From Sesamum alatum (Eukaryota; Streptophyta; Magnoliopsida; Lamiales; Pedaliaceae), in the NCBI GenBank assembly GCA_034509735.1, contig JACGWO010000010.1:1736001-1800000 (forward strand): a DNA stretch of 64,000 nt. The letters run 5' to 3'. The stretch's first letter is position 1. Each line of letters begins with the position of its first letter. The notes beneath the pieces were generated by a model, which did no database searches, was not told the origin of the DNA, and saw only the letters and a program-made list of their open reading frames with translations. Of the stretch, positions 34,206 to 44,966 are shown piece after piece. Position numbers and translations under genes: made by a program.

Positions 34206-34799
34206 CTGCAGAAATTGATTTGAAGAACATTAAGAATTAATTCAAGAACATGACAGGAAAGAAACAAGACTAATTATAACACGTTTGGAGAAATTGATAA
34301 ATGCAATATATATATAGAGAGAGGAAGATAAGCGAACGAATGACGTATTCTTGTTTTTCACGTCTAAAATTCAAGAAATTGGAATTAGATCATAACCCTT
34401 CTTGAAGGTGAAGCAAAAGAATAAAATTAACCCACGTGAATTTTCCAATAATGGACTTGGATTGGATTTGAAAAGTCCGAATAAGCAAAAGTGGGGATTA
34501 CACGGAGAGAAGATCAATTCCAAATGCACTGAAACTGCAGAAACATTTCGACAAACACAAGAAACTCATTTCCACGACTTCTTGACGTTGAAAAAGAACC
34601 CAAATTTCTGGGGAAAAAAAAAAAACAAAAACTCATTGGAAGAAAAATGGGATCATGTGGATCAAAACGTAGTTGGATTGGAAAAGAGAACTTCTCCAAG
34701 AAGGAGAAGAAATGTGTATCAACATTGACCCACAATTCCGAGGCAAGAATAGAAAATTATCCAACCACGAAAATCAATCGACAATGAACAAATAATTAC
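34206..34799 (-). other. Intron in the ACR 5'UTR (inferred)
   Basis: On the minus strand a donor CGTAG|GTAATT (34800|34799) and an acceptor TTTCTGCAG|TCTCAT (34206|34205) bracket 594 nt, leaving a short leader of 30 nt before the ATG at 34175. A TATA box and a CT-rich first exon upstream support this. 5'UTR introns are common in plant regulatory genes and can enhance expression. Not confirmed by transcript data. Confidence 0.55.
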
Positions 34800-34866
34800 C
34801 TACGAAGAAAACTAAGCTGCTGTCCGGGTGGAAATCTGCAACCCGGAGAATTTCTGGTCTTTTAGT

Positions 34867-34886
34867 GAGAGAGAGAGAGAGAGAGA
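34867..34886. repeat. (GA)n / (CT)n microsatellite in the ACR leader exon
   Basis: Ten GA units on the plus strand, read as CT in the ACR transcript, within the inferred first non-coding exon (about 34940-34800). CT-rich 5'UTR tracts near the start site are typical of plant genes. Confidence 0.85.
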
Positions 34887-34964
34887 AATTCGGGAAATAC
34901 AGAGCGGTGCAAAATGGAAGCAATATAGTGTATGTAATTTTCTTGAGTATACGTATAGGTTGTG

Positions 34965-34973
34965 TTTTAAATA
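34965..34973 (-). promoter_or_regulatory. TATA box of the ACR gene
   Basis: TATTTAAAA on the minus strand, about 165 nt upstream of the inferred leader-exon donor. It would place transcription start near 34940. Upstream, 35040-35120 is GC-rich with ACGTGGC and ACACGTCC words, which fit ACGT-core (G-box-like) promoter elements. Confidence 0.5.
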
Positions 34974-35409
34974 GGAGAAGAGAAGCGAATAGTTGGAGGA
35001 GGTGTTCAGTCAACGGAGGAAACGATCCAGAGCTGGAACACGCCACGTAGAAATCGGAAGATGACGTGGCGGGCCCAGCTTCTACAGCCCTAGCGCGGCG
35101 GCTCGGCCTCGCAGGAGCTGACACGTCCGTGTTTTATGTTAATTTTAATGGTCCGGAATCAATCTCGGGATGCTCGTTCCTGGGGCTATTATCGTCCTTC
35201 CACTAGTCAAATATTCTACCAGGGTTACCTTGGGTTTTTGCATCAACTCTTTCAACTTTCAAGTTATCACATAAAATCTCCATGTTTTGGTTTTATTTTA
35301 TTTTTAATTTTAAAATTTCAATAGAAAATTTGTGTTTCTAATTTTGTATAAATTTTTATGTAAAAATAAATATATATTTGAAAAAAGTGCATATAAGGTA
35401 CTTGTATTA
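34974..35409. other. ACR promoter region and intergenic DNA
   Basis: 34980-35130 is the GC-richer proximal promoter. From 35140 composition falls and no gene is seen. Confidence 0.4.
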
Positions 35410-35418
35410 TAAAATTAA

Positions 35419-36227
35419 GGGTTAAATACAGTTATCACCCCTGAAATATCTATCCTACATCAATTATCCCCAAAAGTATTAAAACCTTAAAAAAAAACTC
35501 TGACCTTCTAACACATTTAATTTTGAAGTTCAAAAAGTCCATTTTACCCTTACTAAAAATTGATTTATGAAAAAGAAAATTAAAGGGATTTTTAAAATAC
35601 CAAAACCACTATTTTTTTAAGTTTTATCTAATTTTATTTTCACTTGTTCACCGAACTCTTTTTATTTTTATTATTCTAAAGTATTTGGAGCTCATGTATT
35701 TTAGTTTCATTTATTTGTTAAACCAAGTTAAAAATAAATTTATTCATTCATATAATCCATATTTATATAATTACCATATATATATAAATATATATTAATT
35801 GTATATTTTCTTATTAGTTCTTGATCAGCTCTTTCGGTTTATTAATTGTATATTTGTTTAAATAAATATATAAATATATATATATATATATATGTGCATG
35901 TATAAATTTATTTTTTAATTTGGTTTGACAAACAAGAGAAACTAAAATAAAATGAGCTTCAAGTACTTTAGGATTACGAAAATAAAAAGAGTTAGATGAA
36001 CAAGTGAAACTAGAATTAGGCAAAGTTTAAAAAAAGAGTGATTTAGGTATTTTAAAAATTCCTTTAATTTTTTTTCAAAAAGCAATTTTTAATAAGGGTA
36101 AAATGGATATTTGGAACTTAAAAATGAAAGGAATTAGAAGGTTGGGAATTTTTTTGAAAATTTTAATACTTTATGGGGGTAATTGATGTGGGTGAATATT
36201 TCAAGGAGTAATAACTGTATTTAATCC
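35419..36227. mobile_element. Mutator-type element with about 340-bp inverted repeats
   Basis: 809 bp, nearly all arms. GGGTTAAATACAG at the left is mirrored by CTGTATTTAATCC at the right, and deep inside TCATTTATTTGTTAAACC pairs with GGTTTGACAAACAAGAGAAA. Flanked by TAAAATTAA at 35410-35418 and 36228-36236, a perfect 9-bp TSD. A (TA)n run marks the centre. Transcription through it would give a long hairpin RNA. Confidence 0.8.
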
Positions 36228-36236
36228 TAAAATTAA

Positions 36237-36734
36237 TTAAAAAGACCCCGTGATTTTTAATGCTTTGCAAAAAATCCCTCTTTCGTTATAAATAAATATA
36301 GAGTATGAGTTATTGGCCCAAAGTGTAAGTGAATATATTTTGTCATCAAATTATTTATAGTAAAAGACCATTACATCCTCAGATTTGAGTCTAATAAAAT
36401 TAATTTAACTCTAACCTATTCCTTTTTACTTTTTTTATTCTTTTCTTTTTCTTCTCCCTTTCCTTTCTTCTTCTACAACCATCTTCAACCAATAGCACAA
36501 ACACAAGCCCGTTGACGCCACCACACCGTCCATCACTCGCCGCCCATCACTGCATCATCCCCAGCTCACCGCCTTACTTTCCAAATCCATGATCTTTTCT
36601 CCCATCGGTATCGCAGATAAAGGGGTGACCCCGTTGCCCAAAGTATAGAGGAATCATTTGGCAATCAATACAATGGGACAATTTGTTAGAAAAAAGTTTT
36701 CAAGCAATGGTGCTAGTTTTGAAAAGCTTGAAGG
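36237..36734. other. Intergenic DNA
   Basis: A pyrimidine-rich stretch (36420-36480) leads into a GC-rich patch 36480-36620 (GTTGACGCCACCACACCGTC, CACTCGCCGCCCATCACTGC). No reading frame with coding features was recognised; it may be a remnant captured by a transposon. Confidence 0.35.
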
Positions 36735-37945
36735 TATTTTGATCATGTAATTATATCCCATTTTTGTTTTTATCTTTTATTTTTATAGGATTCCAAAATG
36801 ATTCTGCAATTTTTAATTATCATAATTTTGATCCTCATTTCGTCAGAATTTCTTAAAAATTGTTGGAAGTTTCAGCATGACATGGCGATTGCGGCTTTAA
36901 TTATAAAAAAAAATTGATGTGCATTAATTATAAAAAAAATATTTTTTCTTTATTGTTTTTTAAAAACTTAAAAACAATGTTTTTCCCTCTCCAAGTATAT
37001 ATTATTAAGTAATTTAAAATATTTAAATTAAAAAATATATTAATTAAATATAAAAAACAAAAATGAATAAATATTATTAATAATAGTTATCATTATATGT
37101 ATGTCAAAATGAAAAAATATGTTTTGCTATTTATAGGTTTTAAAAAAACTTAAAACATTTTTACTTATTGTAAATATGAATAATATAAATACAGTTGTTG
37201 TTGCCATTGTCCAGAGGTTTGACCGTCGCCGTCGAGCGCGGCCACCTTTTACATATGTATATATATATATATATCATATGATATATATATATATATTATT
37301 ATGTATATATATTATCTATATTATTATATAATAAAAAATACATTTTCTACTTACAAATAGCAGTTAATGACACCGCCACATCATTTTTTTGTAATGCCAA
37401 AACTAACCCTCAATTGATATCATAACTACTTTATTCAATTTTTCATATTTTATATTAATTTATAAATTAATTTTTTCTTTCTTTCTTTCCTTCTTTTTTT
37501 TTCCCTATTGTGATATGTTAGTTTATATATTTTACTCTTATTTATAATATATTTTAAAGCGTGAAAAATTATTTATTATATGCACGCAGGAACAACGTAC
37601 CACGATGACTAGTTTCTATTTATAATAAGTAAAAATGTTTTTTTCTTTTTAAAATCTGTAAATAATAAAAAAATGAAGAAAAAGTATTTTTGTATAATTA
37701 ATGCCGCACCATTTTTTTTAAAATAATTAAAGCCATGCAATTAACATGTCATGCATAGTCAACCAATAAAATCACTTCCTCCAATTTAAGAATAGACGAA
37801 AGAAATTTTTGCTAACTTTAAGGAAAGCCCGGCAAAATGAGGACCATAATTGTAACAATTAAAAGTTACAGTTCATTTTGAAACCCCATAAAGATAAAGA
37901 ACTTAAACGAGAATGGGTTAAAGCTACATGACAGATAATGCCTTT
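36735..37945. mobile_element. Foldback TIR element, relative of about 10675-11060
   Basis: The left arm (36740-36860: TTTTTAATTATCATAATTTTG, GATCCTCATTTCG) is the inverse of the right arm (37800-37930: AAAATGAGGACCATAATTG, AAAGATAAAGAACTTAAACG). The centre is very AT-rich and contains a nested Helitron-like element at 37315. Boundaries are approximate and no TSD was found. Confidence 0.45.
37315..37612 (+). mobile_element. Helitron-like element
   Basis: A|TCTATATTATTATATAATAA at the start and CACGATGACTAG|T at the end. 298 bp. The end region TGCACGCAGGAACAACGTAC resembles the termini at 11101 and, reversed, 11772. Confidence 0.5.
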
Positions 37946-40200
37946 AAACCAGTTTTGAAAATACAATAAGATTTTTACAACAGGTTTTGAAATAAAATTG
38001 CAAAACAAACACTTTAAAACAAACAATAAATTAGTTATATACACTATTATGACAGAAATATAAATCGAAAACTTACATGAGTGTTGTATTGTACAACTCT
38101 CGGTCTAAAGCAAGTAACCAACCAAATTACAAAGTTGCTTCTGTTTGCCTTGAAAAAATTATGTGTCTCGTATCATGTGCACCGGGTACTACGCAACTTC
38201 TTCAAAACTAAGACGATTTTGTTATTTCAATACTGCACTGTACTGAAAAACTTCGAACAATACTCAGTCGCCTTTCAAAACCCAATTTCTATTCTATATA
38301 GATAATTCAAATCATTTTTGTTACAAAAAAATATATACTGAAACATTTTCCTTAACGCCCGTGCCCACACCCGGAGCTGAGGTAGCAACAATGCGCATGT
38401 GGGACAAGATAAGTGTGAAAACACTGACCCCCACATCTACTTAATATACACATTAAAGCTCAATTCTTTCCCATCATATTCTTATGTGGGACAAATACAT
38501 CTTCTAATTTCCACTCTATCTAATCTATGAATTTTTCCCGTAATAGCATCCATATTTTAGATTAATTGTTATTACAAATTAATAACATTATCATGCAAAT
38601 TACAATTCAATCATCATCAAGGGAGCAAGAAATATCACGAGAGTTGCGAGATACAATCACTATTGCATCAACTCTCGAGAATGCGTTTGCTCTGTTATCT
38701 GATCTCTAAACTAAATCCATTCTTGTTAATTCTCTGCAGGTAATTGAAAAACAAGAAAAATCTATCCCGAAAGGGAAAGGAAATGAGAACAATGAAATCC
38801 CTTTGTTTCAATTGTTATTTTAATGAATTATCATAAAATTAAAGAAATATATATCTTTGGTTTGGATAATTACATTTACACTTTTTAATCTATGATTTGT
38901 TTACACAAGCCAATCATGTCTTTTGATAATAACATATATACCTACTATAAACATCAATACCATTTATATAAACCACCCATAATTTTTAAAAAATTACACA
39001 TATACCACAAAAAAAAAATATCAACATCATTACACAAACCACAACTACTTGTTAAATTTATTTATTTATTTATTTATTTAAATTTTAGTATATTGATATG
39101 TATATAGTATTTGTATGATTTATTGATTGATATTTATATACTTTCTGTATAATATATATTTATTATTAGTTTAATAATATATACTGTACAAGTAATAAAT
39201 ATTTTAAAATATTTAAAATCGAGAATGTTCATTTCAAAAGCACAAGATTCAATGTTTGTGAAGAATTGATTACATCCAATGATTGTTATATATTCCAAAA
39301 AGATCTAATGATTACCAAAACAATGATAATATACAACAAATAAGGGTAGAATAATCAATTGAATATATAATTTAGCGGTGTTAGTGATAATGAACGGAGG
39401 AGGAAAGTGAGCAATATTTCTAAAAACATGGGATTTTTAGGCTATATTTTTAACATAAAAGGTTTATCATGAATTAGTGTTGTGCTTAAAGAATTCATGT
39501 TATCTATATAATTATGAAAAAAATTATATAAAAATTACAACGAGTTCCTCTAAAGTTTAATATAATTATAAATACTCCCTAATTGCTTGGAAATTACCAA
39601 TATTCCTTTGATTTTAACGTCCATTCAACAACTAAACCATTCAATTAGTCTTCATTAAAGTTTCCATCACTTTTTTGTGGTGAACTGATCAAATGTCATT
39701 GTAAACTATGAAATAATTTTATTTATAACTTTTTAAAATTCTTTATGGACTAGAAGGGAAGAAGGAAATCTCACATTGTCAATCTTTTTTTAACAAATTT
39801 AAAAAAAAAAAAAAAAAAAAACATCAAGAGCGGAGAAAACATTTTCAGGCTTCCGTAAATATCAAATATCAAGAGATATCACAAATTTTCTAAATAGCGA
39901 AGAATATTTATGATTATACTTAATCTTTATGGGCACGTTATAATTTACCACGTAACAAATTTAGTATCAATTTATAACAGAACATCTGATAAAAACTGTC
40001 ATGAACTTATTTTACTAAAACCTTATAGTTATAATTTAAATTAGTACCTCTTTATGTTTGGCTTATATACAAAGGTAAATGTTTATGTAATTCAAATAAA
40101 AGCAAGTTTGACCAAGACCCTTAGGCTGTAGGCATATAATAGAAGTTTAATTTAATCCCCACTCATTGACCTGTCAATTCGAGAAGTTTGGAACACCTAG
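37946..40200. other. Intergenic DNA
   Basis: No gene supported. 38340-38540 is more balanced in composition. A 38-codon ATG-started frame at 38593-38709 (EQEISRELRDTITIASTLEN) looks protein-like but is too short to judge. About 39533-39951 is a decayed family E Mutator-type element (AATTATAAATACTCCC on the left, TATAATTTACC on the right). 39059-39080 is a (TTTA)n tract and 39798-39822 a poly-A run. Confidence 0.35.
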
Positions 40201-40657
40201 CATGGGCCAGCCGCCCTCATTGCTCCATCATTTCTTACAACCTTCATCCCTATCCTCCCATCCCATCCCATCACACACAACTACCAGATAACTGTATCTA
40301 TTGAGTTCCAATTATCCAGATCCATCTTAGCTCCTGCCTGCACACACACGCTTGTACATACTGCAACCTCAGCGAGTTTGATTCTTCACCCTTCTTCTTA
40401 TCACCATCAAGATTTCTAGTGGGATCACCTTCATCTGCAATCTTCTCCCCTGATTCTTGCATATTGTTGTACGTACAGACATCAATTTCTGCTGCTGTTT
40501 TCTGTGTTTGTACATATTTTTGTGTTAGATATACGCTTTTGTTCGTTGTTGGGCTGTTCTATCTGTATAGGTTTTGTGAATCTGTTACTTTAGAACTTAC
40601 AGCGGGTTGTTGTAAATAGCGATTTTAGTGACAGAACTGTAAGAATTTTGTAAGTTT
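40201..40657 (+). promoter_or_regulatory. Promoter and 5'UTR of the PP2-A10-like gene
   Basis: Pyrimidine-rich sequence (CCTCCCATCCCATCCCATCA at 40254) followed by CTTCTTCTTATCACC precedes a long leader. The only ATG-led frame before the gene (40458 region) is short and shows no motif. No convincing TATA box was identified. A 5'UTR intron is possible but not resolved. Confidence 0.4.
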
Positions 40658-41911
40658 ATGGAACTGTTGGACAAAAGTGTAGACTTTGCGAAGAAGAAGA
40701 AAAGGTGGGTTCTTGTTTTGGGGGCGCTGGGGTTCACAGGTTATGGTGCGTACAGGGTTTACAACTTGCCTTGTGTGGTTAAGAAGAGGCAAAGATTGTT
40801 CAAACTGTTGGGCGCATTCATTTCTGTAGCTGAAATGGTGTCTGATTCAGCTGAGGGAATTGGGATTGTTTCAAAGGATTTGAAAGAGTTTCTGGGGTCG
40901 GATTCTGATCAAATTCCTCAGAGTTTGAGGCAAATTTCTAAGATTGCTAGGTCAGATGAATTTTCCGAGTCGCTAACGAAGATCACCAGAGCTTTGACAG
41001 TGGGAATTCTGCGAGGATATCAGCATGAGATGATGAAAAATGGTAGATCTTTGAATGGTGATCCGGGTTTCTGTGACAGGGTTATGGATAAGTTGTTTTC
41101 GGATGCAGGCTCTGGTTTTGCTTCTGTTGTTGTTGGGAGTTTTGCAAGAAATCTGGTAATGGCTTTATGCTCAGAATGGCAACAGGATCAAGGTTCTGAT
41201 TTGGATGATCTCCCCAATGCTGATCATCTTAATACGAAATCGGATCAGTTTGTTTCCAGATTGGTTGAGGTTGCCTGTGAGGCTAAGTGTAGAGAGCTGA
41301 TCGGGGATTGTATTCGATTATTTGTGAGCACAGCTGTGGCTGTTTATCTTGATAAAACGATGAATATCAACACGTATGATGAAATCTTCTCAGGATTGAC
41401 TAATCCCAAGCACGAAGCTCAAGTACGAGGTATGTTGGTTTCTGTCTGCAGTGGTGCAGTAGAAACGTTAATCCGAACATCTCATCATGTCTGGACGACA
41501 GAATCAGCAGCTGCTTCGAAGTTGAAATCAACTTACTCCAAGATTGATGATGAAGACGATTTTGATTTAGTTCCAACCAATTTACGAGCAAAGAAATTCA
41601 TCGATGACAATCAAGAGAGTGGATGGGTGAGGAAGATGTCTTCGACGTTGGCTGTGCCAAGTAATAGGAAGTTTGTTCTTGATATGACTGGGACAGTAAC
41701 CTTCGAAACAGTCAGATGTTTTCTGGAGTTTCTGCTTCAGAAGCTCTCAGAATGCATGAAGAGAAGTGCTGATGTTGTTCATGAGGAAGTGGTCGATAGG
41801 GGAGTTGAAGCAATGAGATATGTGACTGGCAGATCGTCTGCAGTCACTTCTCTGTGTCTTGCTTTATGTTTGAACATACTGAACAGCCCTTGGATTCTTG
41901 CTCCCAACTAG
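40658..41911 (+). CDS. PHLOEM PROTEIN 2-LIKE A10 family protein, 417 aa
   Basis: Intronless frame of 417 residues starting at an ATG. A short N-terminus with a basic patch (AKKKKRW, 11-17) runs into a likely membrane segment (VLVLGALGFTGYGAYRVY, 18-35) and a second basic stretch (VKKRQRLFKLLGAF). Then comes a long helical region (SKDLKEFLGSDSDQIPQSLR, ISKIARSDEFSESLTKITRA) and a hydrophobic C-terminus (SLCLALCLNILNSPWILAPN). This matches the single-exon plant family annotated PROTEIN PHLOEM PROTEIN 2-LIKE A10. The name is inherited: I see no PP2/Nictaba lectin domain here, and the biochemical role is unknown. The topology suggests an organelle or ER membrane protein. The stop is about 380 bp from the stop of the convergent 51-aa gene. 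Confidence 0.85.
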   Translation: MELLDKSVDFAKKKKRWVLVLGALGFTGYGAYRVYNLPCVVKKRQRLFKLLGAFISVAEMVSDSAEGIGIVSKDLKEFLGSDSDQIPQSLRQISKIARSDEFSESLTKITRALTVGILRGYQHEMMKNGRSLNGDPGFCDRVMDKLFSDAGSGFASVVVGSFARNLVMALCSEWQQDQGSDLDDLPNADHLNTKSDQFVSRLVEVACEAKCRELIGDCIRLFVSTAVAVYLDKTMNINTYDEIFSGLTNPKHEAQVRGMLVSVCSGAVETLIRTSHHVWTTESAAASKLKSTYSKIDDEDDFDLVPTNLRAKKFIDDNQESGWVRKMSSTLAVPSNRKFVLDMTGTVTFETVRCFLEFLLQKLSECMKRSADVVHEEVVDRGVEAMRYVTGRSSAVTSLCLALCLNILNSPWILAPN

Positions 41912-42290
41912 GAATCTTTGTCTCCCTCAAATGATTATTCTTTCTAAGTGCATTCGTGACAGCCCAGATTACCACTTACGACATTTTCATGAACATTGAT
42001 GGAAATGTGTAATATTCAGGTTATGTTCTTAAAGATCCATGTTTTGTCATACATTCTTACTAACTTGTGTGTTTCGGACACAAAGTGCTTAGATATGTAC
42101 ATGATGGAGACTTTCTCGGCCAAGATGTGAAGGAACCAAGAATCGTCCCGGTCTAGCAGGAAAAACTGGAAATGGATGATCGATTATTCTGGGAGACGAT
42201 AATTTCACATAAAGTTTGGGAGAAAATAGTAAATCAAAAGCGATTCTAATTCTCCTAGCTTCTTGTTATCCTCAAGAAGTTCAAAATCAT
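41912..42290. other. Convergent 3' flanks
   Basis: The 3' ends of the PP2-A10-like gene (plus) and the 51-aa gene (minus) meet here, only 379 bp between stop codons. Overlapping 3'UTRs are plausible. No separate feature seen. Confidence 0.5.
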
Positions 42291-44168
42291 TCAAGCATCA
42301 TTCTCTTTTGCTGCTGCTTCTTCCTGAAGCTTCTTTTTCCAGTACTCATCAAGAGGGGGGCCAAATATGGCTTTCCCAGATACAACTCCTATGCTGCAAA
42401 ATACAGTGAAACAATGAGATGAGACATTTAGCTGAAAGTAAATTCAGGAAAACTTGTTTCACCAACAACCGAAAAAATTGTAAACTCTACCAGTTAAAGT
42501 TTACGATATAACAGCTAAATTATGACCTATCCAGATGATGTAATTCACGCTTCCGAATTATGTGAATCTTTAGGCTTCTCATACAACTTTGCAATGAACT
42601 CATCTGCAAACATCTCTTTAGATATTTGGAGCATCCTATAATGACCTTTTTCTGAAAAAATAATTCCTGTTTCCCCAGCCGGCTCAGAGATAGTTATTTA
42701 TAGAAAAAGAAGGATACCATTTGTCGTTTGTGTTCTTGGCTTGATATCAAAATTCTATTCTCACAAGAGGTGGAGTGTTCTAAGCTTAGCAAAAAACAAT
42801 GTGCAGTGTGTACAGATCCAAATGTAACGGTCACTCCCAAGTAATAATCAGTTGGAATCGTATGACTCCAGAATCCTCAGAAATTTTACTAGAATACAAG
42901 AATAGAGAAGAGGACAATTGGTAAAACAACTTCAAACATAGAATCCAGAAGAAATAACTTGTAAGAATATGGATCACTTGTAGAGAGTACATCCATCAAC
43001 ATCATCGATCGACATTCATTTTTATAGTTTACAGAACTATGATGTATAATAGGTAGATCAAACCATCTTAACTCCTACGGCAGAAATGTTATGTAAACAA
43101 ACTTGATGACCTCTTATTAAGTTGCTAGATCAACCGTATCAGAAACGGAATGTGGGTTAACATGTGAATCATATCCCATCATTAAATCAATAAAACAGCT
43201 ACTCTAACAATTTAAACACCCAAATTTTTCACCAAATACTTGTAGAGAGTACATGCATCAACATCATCGATCGACATTCACTTTTATAGTTTACAGAACT
43301 AATGATGTCTAATAGGTAGATCAAACCATCTTAACTCCTGCAGCAGGAATGTTATGTAAACAAACTCTATGACCTCTTATAAAGTTGCCAGATCAACCAT
43401 ATAAGAAACGGAATGTGGTTTAACATGTGAACTCATATCCCATCATTAAATCAATAAAACAGCTACTCTAACAATTTAAACACCCAAATTTTTCATTCAA
43501 AGCATGACTCTTTGTTTTTAGCTTCGAGCACCAAATATTACCATCAAAACCCTAGATCACAATTTTCCTTTCCGGTTTTGCACTTTTACTCTCCATTTTA
43601 TTCGTCGGTAAACTTCAAACTGGAACAATCCTTAATAACAATAATTTGAATTTATTTGGATAATTTTAAATTTAAAGGATTTCAAACATTTCAATTCTAA
43701 TTTTGAACTATATTTTATTGAGTATCGATGCATTTCAAATTCTTTTTGGATGGAGTCATTTTAAATACTTTCTTCAAATCCTAGCCTCAAATCCAAATCC
43801 ATAAATACAAACGCAGCCTTAAGAAATATCCCAATATGCATACAATTAGGGTTGCAGCAAGCAATCCAAAGACCAGAAACTCGTGGAAATTTCACACAGT
43901 GCTGAGGGCACAAGAATCAAGACATCATCCACCTCCCTTACAGAATGGAATCAAACAAAAATTCCAATACACCAAATCATAAAACCGAACCAAAAAAAAA
44001 CAAACATAAAATTACTTCTTTAAACAGATTCAGATGTGCAAATTAACATAAAGGACGAAGAATTTTATGCAAAACTTCAAAAAGAAATCAAATAGAAAAA
44101 GACGGAAGAGCTTACACGGCAGCTCCAATGACTAGAGGCAGTGACAGAAACCTTCTTCGACCGAACAT
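42291..44168 (-). CDS. Small single-pass membrane protein, 51 aa, two exons
   Basis: Exon 1 is 44168-44116 and exon 2 is 42393-42291 on the minus strand. The junction GCTGCCGT|GTAAGC ... TTTTGCAG|CATAGG restores a valine codon and keeps the frame. The product starts MFGRRRFLSLPLVIGAAV, a basic N-terminus then a hydrophobic helix (residues about 8-30), and ends in a charged amphipathic tail (GPPLDEYWKKKLQEEAAAKE). An Arg-rich start plus one membrane helix and a charged tail is the layout of many small mitochondrial inner-membrane proteins; that location is inference. I do not recognise the family by name. The 1,722-nt intron holds a 262-bp tandem duplication. An AG directly precedes the ATG (CTTACAG|ATG), so a short 5'UTR intron (donor GAGC|GTAAAC near 44237) is possible. 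Confidence 0.72.
42976..43495. repeat. 262-bp tandem duplication in the 51-aa gene intron
   Basis: 42976-43237 is repeated at 43238 to about 43495, with both copies containing ACTTGTAGAGAGTACAT, ATCGATCGACATTCA, GATCAAACCATCTTAACTCC and ACACCCAAATTTTTCA. Divergence is a few per cent, so it is fairly recent. It lies inside the single intron, far from both splice sites. Confidence 0.9.
43640..43822. mobile_element. Harbinger-type MITE fragment
   Basis: The right end CAAATACAAACGCAGCC|TTA matches the inverse of the start of the element at 44744 (CGGTGTATTTGGATTTG), and the body shares TTTGGATAATTTTAAATTT with 44580-44620. The left end is lost or degenerate. It lies in the intron of the 51-aa gene. 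Confidence 0.4.
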
Positions 44169-44743
44169 CTGTAAGACTTTATCCAATTAGCAAGAAACAG
44201 AAACCAATAACTCACAAATGAATTTTGATGTTTACGCTCTCTTCTTGAATTTCAGAATCAGAAGCTTCAACTCTCTCAGCTTTTCGATTTTCCTTTGCTT
44301 CTCAAAGTTGTTTTCACCGGTGGGCTGATTAATAGTTTCGGGCCTATAAGTTCAAAACATTTGGGCCGCATTCAAAAGCTGATTTCATCGTAAGTAAACC
44401 CTAACAATGAAAAAAGTAATCTTTCTTTGGGTCGAAATAAGTCGAATTCGATAAGCGGAGGCCCAATTAATCAAATCGAAAATCCGAAAGGTTTAGTCCG
44501 TTCACTTTCATTTAGAAATGACTTTGTGAGGTTAGGATTGGACTGATGAATTTATAAATTCTAAATTCCAAATTCCTAATAAGAATTTATTTGGATAATT
44601 TTAAATTTGAAAGATTTTAAATTTTTTTACTCTAATTTTGAATTATATTATGTCGAATATTAATGAATTTTCATTTTTTTTAATATAGAATCATTTCAAA
44701 TCATCCCTCAAATCAAAATTTATCAACCCTAAGCATACTCTTA
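44169..44743. other. 5' region of the 51-aa gene and intergenic DNA
   Basis: 44169-44340 is the likely leader and promoter (minus strand); composition then drops. 44550-44740 is a partial inverted copy of the adjacent Harbinger-type MITE (AATTTATTTGGATAATTTTA on this side, inverse at 44890). Confidence 0.4.
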
Positions 44744-44963
44744 CGGTGTATTTGGATTTGAAGGAAGAATTTAGAGAAATGATTTCAAATGACTCTATTT
44801 GAAAAGAATTTGAAATCCATCCATATTCATTAGAACATAGTCCAAAATTTAAATGGAAGAATTTGAAAATCCTGAAAATTTGAAATTATTCAAACAAATT
44901 CAAAGAATTTATTATTAAGGATTCGAGATCCATGATTTCAAATCTTTCAATTCCAACGCGACC
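44744..44963. mobile_element. PIF/Harbinger-type MITE, TSD TTA
   Basis: 220 bp from CGGTGTATTTGGATTTGAAG to TTCAATTCCAACGCGACC, flanked by TTA at 44741-44743 and 44964-44966. Repeated TTTGAAAT / ATTTCAAA words in both orientations make it foldback-like. Confidence 0.6.
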
Positions 44964-44966
44964 TTA

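Noticed and set aside
37255..37330. CRISPR-like or satellite repeat
   Set aside because: It is simple AT-dinucleotide repeat; no spacer structure exists and the genome is a plant.
40419..40619. 66-codon frame upstream of the PP2-A10-like gene
   Set aside because: It begins at a non-ATG codon, is Cys/Phe/Tyr-rich from T-rich leader DNA, and lies in the expected 5'UTR.
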